In this document: positions 58,601-63,054 of the stretch, one piece after another
Numbering within the stretch: position 1 is the stretch's first letter
How the letters are laid out: the number at the start of each line of letters is the position of its first letter
Source of the DNA: Strigomonas culicis
Lineage: Eukaryota; Euglenozoa; Kinetoplastea; Trypanosomatida; Trypanosomatidae
Direction of reading: 5' to 3'
DNA: 63,054 nt
NCBI GenBank assembly: GCA_000482145.1
Contig: AUXH01000028.1
Location: 1 to 63,054, forward strand
Translations under genes and position numbers: made by a program
Notes under the pieces: generated by a model
Databases searched by the model: none
Told to the model about the DNA's origin: nothing
The model's input: only the letters and a program-made list of their open reading frames with translations

Positions 58601-60397
58601 GCGCACCTGCAGCAGGCGAGTGAGCCCCTCCTCGCTGCCGCGCCGCAGCTGTACGAGGTGGAGACGCTGACGACCAGCCCTGCGGCGCGTGGCGGCGCCA
58701 GCGGCAGGACGAGCGCGCCCTTCTACAACAACACGACCACCGACGACTTGCTGCAGGAGAAGCTGGCGTACTACGGGCTCCAGCAGGCGCACCAGCAGAG
58801 CCACGGCGGGAGCTACCGGCACCTGATCGACCTGATGCTGCAGCTGTTGGAGCCGCAGCCCGCCCGCCGCCTGCGCATCGCGGACGTCAAGCGCCACCTC
58901 TTCTTTCGCATACACGGCCGACGCAAGTACGAACTGCAGCAACAGTACGACCGCATGATGGCGAAGCGGCGGCAGCAGCACAGCGCCGCCAACAGCGGCG
59001 ACGGGAGCCGGAAGCGGCTGTCGAGTGGGGCGTCCCCGCCCTCCTCCCACGGGTCCGCGCGGCGGCCGCCGGCGCCGGGCAGCAGGACACACGCCCTCAC
59101 GGCGCCGTTCCTGTCTGCCTCCGCGCAGCAGCAGCAGCAGCAGCAGCACAGCGCGCGACCGCGGGGGAAGCCGTCTGTGAAGCCCATTCTCACGGCGAGC
59201 GATAATAAGAAGCGGGAGAATATGCCCTCTCCGCGGGACGACGCGGCGGGGCTCGCCACCAGCGGCGGCACGTCGAGGCAGGTGCTGCTGACCAGGCCAA
59301 GGAGCGCGTCGGCGCCGCGCCGGACGGCTGCCGCGGCGGCGACAGGAAAGGAGGAGGAGTCACGAGAGGACTTTGTGAAGCGGTTTCAAGGGTACTACAG
59401 CGGGAGGGGTGAAGCGGAGGCCACGATGGAAACACCCACCAGCGTGTCAGCGGTGTCGGACCGCGTGTCGGACACACCCCAGGGTGGGGCCCCCGCGCCC
59501 GGCGCGGCCGGCGGCATGCTGGAGAGTGCACTGACCCTGCACTTCGATGCGAACGCGCCGTTCGCACTTCCCGTCCTCCACCACACAGACGCGACCCAGC
59601 GCCACCGCCGGCGGTTCGTCGCGTACAGCTATGCGCTCCTCTTCGTGGTGAAGCTCCGCAGGCGCACGCAGCTCGCACAGCTGAAGCGGCAGTGCAGCCA
59701 TGTGGCGGCCCGGGCGGAGGCGAAGCAGCTGACGCACCAGCACCGCTCGCCGTCACACAAGGCGCCAGCGAATCGGACCGTCACAAGTACGAGTCCTAAT
59801 AAACGTGCGGAACAGACGCGTCCGTCGGAGGAAGACTCCGCCACCGCCACCTCGCGGAGTGCGTCGCCTTCCTTTTCTGGCGCCTCCTCACTCCTCACCA
59901 TGGGGAGCGCATCCAATCATCACAACAACACGAGTACGCGTCTGTTCACTCGACATCCACTGCCGACCGCGACCGCGCAACGGTCTACATCGCTGTCGCT
60001 TTCGCGGGCCGCGGACGCGCGGACAGGACCTCGGGAGCTGTGCAAGAAAATGCATAAAATGCGCGTACAGCAACAACAAGGAGGCGAAGCGGCACAGACT
60101 CGCACAGACACGAAGAAGGCGTCTGCTACACAGGGGGGTCCTGTGGCCGCCGCGGCCCAGCCCTCGCCACCGCCGCCGCTGTCGGCCCAGGCGGCTGGCG
60201 TGCCTCGTAAGCCAAAGTACTTCTCTCGCGCCTACCGCTTTCTTCCCGAAATGGAGACGATCGGACGAGGCAGTGAGGTTGCGGCCGCGGGCATAGCCAC
60301 CACCGCGTCCTTCTCCTCTACCGCACTCCTGCGCACATCGATGCCCGCCGCACTTGGTGACGAAGGTGACAAGAGGGAAATGCCCTCCTTTGGATAG
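55631..60397 (+). CDS. Large protein kinase-like protein, probable pseudokinase
   Basis: 1588 residues. A divergent kinase domain runs from about residue 535 to 1095, broken by long inserts. A possible beta-3 Lys sits in T-L-K549, with Glu nearby. A hinge-like block V-F-L-Y-V-R-P-Y-V comes at about 615. The catalytic loop is C-H776-G-N778-L-K-P-S-N-I-L-L, so the usual Asp is Asn. The metal motif is D800-Y-G, and the activation segment ends in A-P-E at 901-903. A-D-A-Y-S-L-G-A-V-L-Y and a helical end (R-H-L-I-D-L-M-L-Q-L-L-E-P-x-P-A-R-R-L) complete the C-lobe. The Asn for Asp change predicts weak or no phosphotransfer. The N-terminal part (200-500) is Lys/Glu/Asp/Ser-rich and its DNA is clearly poorer in G+C than the rest. 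The C-terminal 500 residues are disordered with a poly-Gln tract. Confidence 0.8.
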   Translation: MIAEAFATSAGDAMPLPLRSSTLPPSASSTRHLDPFTRSSGFGREACAGRERARHSRTTDSLLLPHPHTHHSDGEEEIRYIPLEEVPFLCLPALTRDSMDHRNHKRSDEDGDGSVDDMVTELSFRPPTSRRFNGDIPRRHRDTSPGAAEEEDDEQTTMSDAAGGTGRYASLRKEEDEGDCLTRSGFFPVRRETEAETQRRAGGRDRTGAASSRKNEAVFSNEKEDSEDDDDNDDDDHGDEPRKTVKVVFSKKCGNGNTKPYYNRSDFLKSARRSTNSFPLLCYNEKDELITQKQKRSKEKNDANPRRRSVSFESLPVQQYILKNMITSLMHLVDDCYVWIDDIPSSHVNAKRDKQEGNENANMMAITTKLMRERDYSSSSSSDEEGGLDEAPPRQCEAIGSIRKAKKKMKKSTRQQREKDLQTVLVKPVTLLLHEHALAAAAASSTDAEAAIAQAIVQPPLASAVLQVFVLPALTAAMKTGLPPTRNEGSLSAPLPTGRVLHNRNRNIRRLAMAQLNTEDHIDDTNKTNNHKNKHEKKLCPVYTIFTLKDFLQKEKELNAIGCSMLPLSKSVRREGREEKESDTIALKDLEDRGWLNELRYHNSTTNGLCNNSVFLYVRPYVSDYTSLQSVMDSTFDFRNQKISSSSRHRKGGKSMEGSEAVRRTQAEVGAGEAAAFLDDFAKLNDFNAMVRRHYMLQNQADKRGHVQEEGEAAATPTAPLSACGRSKTLAPPQRPSDAAVLHNLDDLANFVWDVANALLCLQGAGTAADQGILCHGNLKPSNILLALAPHSRHGVLLTDYGIPALPASYMDPLAHYGGGGGGRHADADAAPTVPLFVTVEKVRTTPAREGAAAAAGPATQKGSKTKIRALPLFERLQKNANQGAEGEEGVRLAERLGYIAPECLVYTEAPVTGEQRLWYSAQAVSGAADAYSLGAVLYAMLKGVPPPPPPFHLYHHHPRRGDAGAGWPRGLFRRAVALDPRGERYQRILAHLQQASEPLLAAAPQLYEVETLTTSPAARGGASGRTSAPFYNNTTTDDLLQEKLAYYGLQQAHQQSHGGSYRHLIDLMLQLLEPQPARRLRIADVKRHLFFRIHGRRKYELQQQYDRMMAKRRQQHSAANSGDGSRKRLSSGASPPSSHGSARRPPAPGSRTHALTAPFLSASAQQQQQQQHSARPRGKPSVKPILTASDNKKRENMPSPRDDAAGLATSGGTSRQVLLTRPRSASAPRRTAAAAATGKEEESREDFVKRFQGYYSGRGEAEATMETPTSVSAVSDRVSDTPQGGAPAPGAAGGMLESALTLHFDANAPFALPVLHHTDATQRHRRRFVAYSYALLFVVKLRRRTQLAQLKRQCSHVAARAEAKQLTHQHRSPSHKAPANRTVTSTSPNKRAEQTRPSEEDSATATSRSASPSFSGASSLLTMGSASNHHNNTSTRLFTRHPLPTATAQRSTSLSLSRAADARTGPRELCKKMHKMRVQQQQGGEAAQTRTDTKKASATQGGPVAAAAQPSPPPPLSAQAAGVPRKPKYFSRAYRFLPEMETIGRGSEVAAAGIATTASFSSTALLRTSMPAALGDEGDKREMPSFG

Positions 60398-60827
60398 ACA
60401 GAAATAAGCAAATAGTATAGTTAGCTTCATTGATCTCTTGTTTTTTCTGCCTTCACGGGTTTTTTTTTTGCTTTCCTATCTTTCTCCCCCCTCCCCCTTT
60501 CACATTTTTTTTCGAGTTATTATTATAATTCGCTCACTTTTGTTTTGTTTTTTTTTGTTTTTCTTGTTGAAGACATGCGTAACGCACATCTCAACGGCCC
60601 CCCACAGCAATTAGATTTTCTGTTATTTTCCAAGCAGACCTCCAACAACGCTCTATACGTACGTTTCTTGTGTCTCCATCTGTACTGTCTACTGTGGCAC
60701 GCTTCTATTTTTGTTTTTTGTTTCTCTTTTTCGTGTGTGCATGTGTTCATCTGTGTCTCTTCGTGCTTCTTCTCTCCGCAGGTAGCAAAAACAAATAGGA
60801 AACAATATATAGAGCCCCACGGTCGAC
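60398..60827 (+). promoter_or_regulatory. Spacer with three pyrimidine tracts and a canonical splice acceptor
   Basis: Pyrimidine tracts lie at about 60439-60513, 60538-60567 and 60701-60779. The last ends in CCGCAG at 60776-60781, a very good acceptor 46 bases before the ATG at 60828. The middle tract is followed by AG at 60571-60572 and then an ATG at 60575 that opens a 28-codon stretch of gene-like composition (see findings). The upstream acceptor could give a longer, alternative leader. Confidence 0.6.
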
Positions 60828-62375
60828 ATGTACACGATTCGCTGCACCCGCCGTCTGCGGGACCCGCTGCAACACCTCATCCTCCAGCCGACGGACCTCA
60901 GCACGGTGCAGGGCGCGGTGTACACGCGGCACGCGGTGATGGCCACCTTCTACCTCCCCCTCGCGAACCTGCAGGCGGTCATGCACAGGCGCTACGAGGC
61001 GGAGCAGGTGGCGGAGCTCGTGCTGCCGCCCGGCGTGCCGCCGCCGCCGGTGCGCTCACTCACGCTCACGGAGCAGAACCTGCTGGCCGGCGTCGGCGAC
61101 CAGCGGTCGCAGGGCCGCAACAGCGAGCGGAACCGTAAGGCGTTCGCGGCGCTGCGTGACAAGATGGGCGGGAAGCACGTGCCGCCCTCCGTGGCAGCCA
61201 CCCTCGAGCGCGAGGCGGCCGCGCCTTCCTCGCCCTTCGCCGCCGCCGCCTCCCTCTGGAGGCCGATGGAGGCGGACAGCAAGGAGCAGGTGCACCGCGC
61301 GCCGGCCGGCGCCGCCGCGGAGCCGCCCGTCCCGGCATACGACGACGGCTCGGCGAGCGAGCCGTACCTGAACGACATGGCGGACGACTTCTACAAGCGC
61401 AATGAGAAGGGGGAGACGATTGTGCCGCTCGGCCTCGTGACGCTCATCATCGGCGAGAACTACCCGCTGAAGGGGCCGGTGCATCAGCTCGCGTCGGCGC
61501 AGTCGCACGCGCGGGACGCGAGCGGCTTCTACCCGTACGACCACAACTACAGCGCCTTTGACAAGTTCTTCTATCGCTGGGTGGACCCGGCGCCCTACAC
61601 GACGCTCTCCCTCCGCTGCCTGGTGATGGACCGCATCCAGTGGCAGCGCACCTCGTGGCTCGCCGGCAGCATCTGCGCGAGCTGGTGCTGGGGCAAGCTG
61701 CCGCAGAAGATCTTCTCCATCAACTTGGACTACAAGCACCCCGTGTCCATCCACGGCGGCGGCGGACAGCCCGTCGTCTTCGACGCGGCGAAGAACCAGT
61801 ACACGTCCGACGTGCAGGTGGAGGTGCCCTTCCACCGCTTCAAGCTGCGGCTGCGGGACACCGGCGTGAGCCTCTTCAACACGCACATCGCGCAGCACCT
61901 GCAGCGCTACGACAGCCGCGACGAGGCGCAGTTCCGGCTGTACAACCGCGTCGTCGACGGCTTTCTCGAGAACGAGAGCGCCTTCCACCGGCTGGCGCTG
62001 TCGCGCGAGGTGAACATGCTCGGCCTCGGCGGCTCCGTCTACCGGCAGACGCTGTGGTCTGCGCCGGCGCTGCCGAACCTCGCGACCGCGGTCGACGCGG
62101 ACGCGCACGGGACGCTGTTCCAGCACTACTTCGGCTGCGACCCGGTCGGCGGCCCGGTCGCCACGTGGCTGTGCCACGAGATACCGCGCACCTTCATCTA
62201 CCAGATGGAGGGCGAGGTGGAGGACGAGAACGACCCGAACAGCGCGACCACCTACGGCGACCGCTCGCTCACGGAGCGGGTGCAGAAGAAGGCGATGAAC
62301 CGCTACAACGACTTCCGCTCGGAGGTGCGGCACAAGACGTACAGCGATATCGCCGGCAGCGAGGTGCCGCGGTGA
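60828..62375 (+). CDS. Unrecognised protein, possibly mitochondrial
   Basis: 515 residues; an in-frame TAG at 60810 fixes the start at or after this ATG. The N-terminus (M-Y-T-I-R-C-T-R-R-L-R) is basic and could be a mitochondrial presequence. The first 180 residues hold Ala/Pro/Arg-rich linkers; the part from about 180 to 450 is globular and aromatic-rich, with blocks such as F-F-Y-R-W-V-D-P and C-A-S-W-C-W-G-K. The last 60 residues are acidic then basic and helical. No transmembrane helix and no enzymatic motif are obvious. Its composition resembles lineage-specific mitochondrial proteins of trypanosomatids, but I have no family. Confidence 0.85.
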   Translation: MYTIRCTRRLRDPLQHLILQPTDLSTVQGAVYTRHAVMATFYLPLANLQAVMHRRYEAEQVAELVLPPGVPPPPVRSLTLTEQNLLAGVGDQRSQGRNSERNRKAFAALRDKMGGKHVPPSVAATLEREAAAPSSPFAAAASLWRPMEADSKEQVHRAPAGAAAEPPVPAYDDGSASEPYLNDMADDFYKRNEKGETIVPLGLVTLIIGENYPLKGPVHQLASAQSHARDASGFYPYDHNYSAFDKFFYRWVDPAPYTTLSLRCLVMDRIQWQRTSWLAGSICASWCWGKLPQKIFSINLDYKHPVSIHGGGGQPVVFDAAKNQYTSDVQVEVPFHRFKLRLRDTGVSLFNTHIAQHLQRYDSRDEAQFRLYNRVVDGFLENESAFHRLALSREVNMLGLGGSVYRQTLWSAPALPNLATAVDADAHGTLFQHYFGCDPVGGPVATWLCHEIPRTFIYQMEGEVEDENDPNSATTYGDRSLTERVQKKAMNRYNDFRSEVRHKTYSDIAGSEVPR

Positions 62376-62638
62376 GGAGCCGCGGCTGGCGGAGCAGAAT
62401 ACTATAACTTCACAAAAAAAAGACAACAACAGTTAAGGATGATGAGAAGAAGTGCGGTGGCGACGATACGCATGGCGATTCCAACAGGCGGAAAGGTTTA
62501 TTGCTGCTTCTCTTGCTTCACGTGTGTCCATCACATGCAATGCACAACTTCTTCCTTTTGATTGTGCGTCATTAACACTCTACAGTAACAAGAACGAATA
62601 AGCAAAAAAGAACCAGCAACGGGTGTCTGCTTCATATG

Positions 62639-62681
<43 letters not shown>

Positions 62682-62878
62682 GGCCTGCCCGTGTGGTCAA
62701 GTCATTTCTCTCCCTTTTTCTCTCTCTTCTTTTTGGTACTCTCTATTGCATATCACTACGCACATCCGGCACCTCTGCCCACGGTACAACAGTTCAAACC
62801 GCAACACAGAAAGACAACCACACACAAACAGAAAGACACTATTCCGATCCTGTGCCCCCCACACAAAGGAAAACACAG
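62376..62878 (+). promoter_or_regulatory. Spacer with (GT)n and pyrimidine tract
   Basis: Holds a long GT array, then a pyrimidine tract at about 62704-62745, followed by AG at 62791-62792 and several CAG sites up to 62879 (62809, 62830, 62876). These are candidate acceptors for the gene starting at 62879. No gene seen. Confidence 0.5.
62641..62676 (+). repeat. (GT)18 microsatellite
   Basis: Eighteen uninterrupted GT units in the spacer before the last gene. Confidence 0.93.
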
Positions 62879-63054
62879 ATGGACGCTGACACAAGCAGGG
62901 CCTTTCCCACTGACGCCGCAGCAAGGCGTGAAGGGGAGGCCAGCGCAGCGGCGCCCGCACGTGATTCACACGAGAAGGAGCCCGACGCGGCGGCGCCCGC
63001 GCGTGATTCACACGAGAAGGAGCCCGACGCGGCGGCGCCCGCGCGTGATTCACA
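62879..63054 (+). CDS. Start of a tandem-repeat protein, 3' end outside the window
   Basis: Begins at the ATG at 62879 and is open to the end of the window (58 residues). After about 22 unique residues (Asp, Thr, Arg, Ala), it enters a 14-residue repeat (R-D-S-H-E-K-E-P-D-A-A-A-P-A) that continues past the edge. There is no signal peptide. Kinetoplastids have many such charged repeat proteins, some cytoskeletal, some antigenic, but none can be named from this fragment. The splice acceptor and the in-frame repeat argue for a real gene. Confidence 0.7.
   Translation, partial: MDADTSRAFPTDAAARREGEASAAAPARDSHEKEPDAAAPARDSHEKEPDAAAPARDS
62945..63054 (+). repeat. 42-bp in-frame tandem repeat
   Basis: About 2.6 copies visible, nearly identical (one GCA/GCG difference in the Pro-Ala codons), period 42 bases equal to 14 codons, running off the window edge. 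Confidence 0.93.

Noticed and set aside
60659..60781. A cis-spliced intron joining the small ORF at 60575 to the gene at 60828
   Set aside because: The GT and AG ends fit, but the phase leads into a different frame from the downstream gene, and an in-frame TAG at 60810 precedes the 60828 start.
62697..63053. Antisense repeat ORF at the right edge
   Set aside because: Shadow of the 42-bp repeat; the + strand has the splice acceptor and ATG.

Overview
This is a stretch of nuclear genome from a trypanosomatid (kinetoplastid flagellate). The support is: about 18 intron-less protein genes all on the + strand; short spacers (about 0.3-1.05 kb) rich in A+T; and pyrimidine tracts followed by AG just upstream of most start codons, as expected for spliced-leader trans-splicing of a polycistronic transcript. 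Coding sequence is very G+C-rich (Ala/Arg/Gly-heavy, G/C at third positions), while the spacers are A/T-rich and full of T-runs and microsatellites. Stops are TAA, TAG and TGA, so the standard code is used. I cannot name the genus from sequence alone. There is no strand switch, and no rRNA, tRNA, mobile element or CRISPR array that I could recognise.

Layout: 1-2595, 3' part of an unrecognised large protein; 3106-4644, a possible outer-membrane beta-barrel; 5272-6876, an ER nucleotide/nucleotide-sugar transporter of the SLC35B1 type with a dilysine tail; 7229-7789, a small CHHC-like zinc-finger protein; 8147-11335, a kelch protein with two BTB modules (LZTR1-like layout); 11857-13740, a coiled-coil protein; 14283-16997, a Spinster-like MFS transporter; 18047-18358, SmD1; 18977-21742, a proline-rich/poly-Q coiled-coil protein; 22232-22918, a small membrane protein; 23314-25497, a CRAL-TRIO (Sec14-like) protein with a possible prenylation box; 26342-32886, a giant N-terminally membrane-anchored RING protein interrupted by a frameshift in a CG repeat; 33794-49732, cytoplasmic dynein-1 heavy chain (5312 aa); 50219-51709 and 52126-53505, tandem metallo-beta-lactamase-fold paralogues; 53841-55142, AP-1 mu; 55631-60397, a large probable pseudokinase; 60828-62375, an unrecognised protein; 62879-end, the start of a tandem-repeat protein.

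The genes do not form a functional operon. As usual in kinetoplastids they share transcription only. Membrane traffic and cytoskeleton recur as themes (dynein-1, AP-1 mu, Sec14-like, SLC35B1-like, MFS), but I read this as coincidence. The points most worth a second look are the frameshift at a (CG)9 run in the RING gene, the double-BTB kelch protein, the patchy near-identity between the two hydrolase paralogues, the HGN/DYG pseudokinase, the enlarged dynein with inserts in AAA2, and a small ORF behind a good splice acceptor at 60575.
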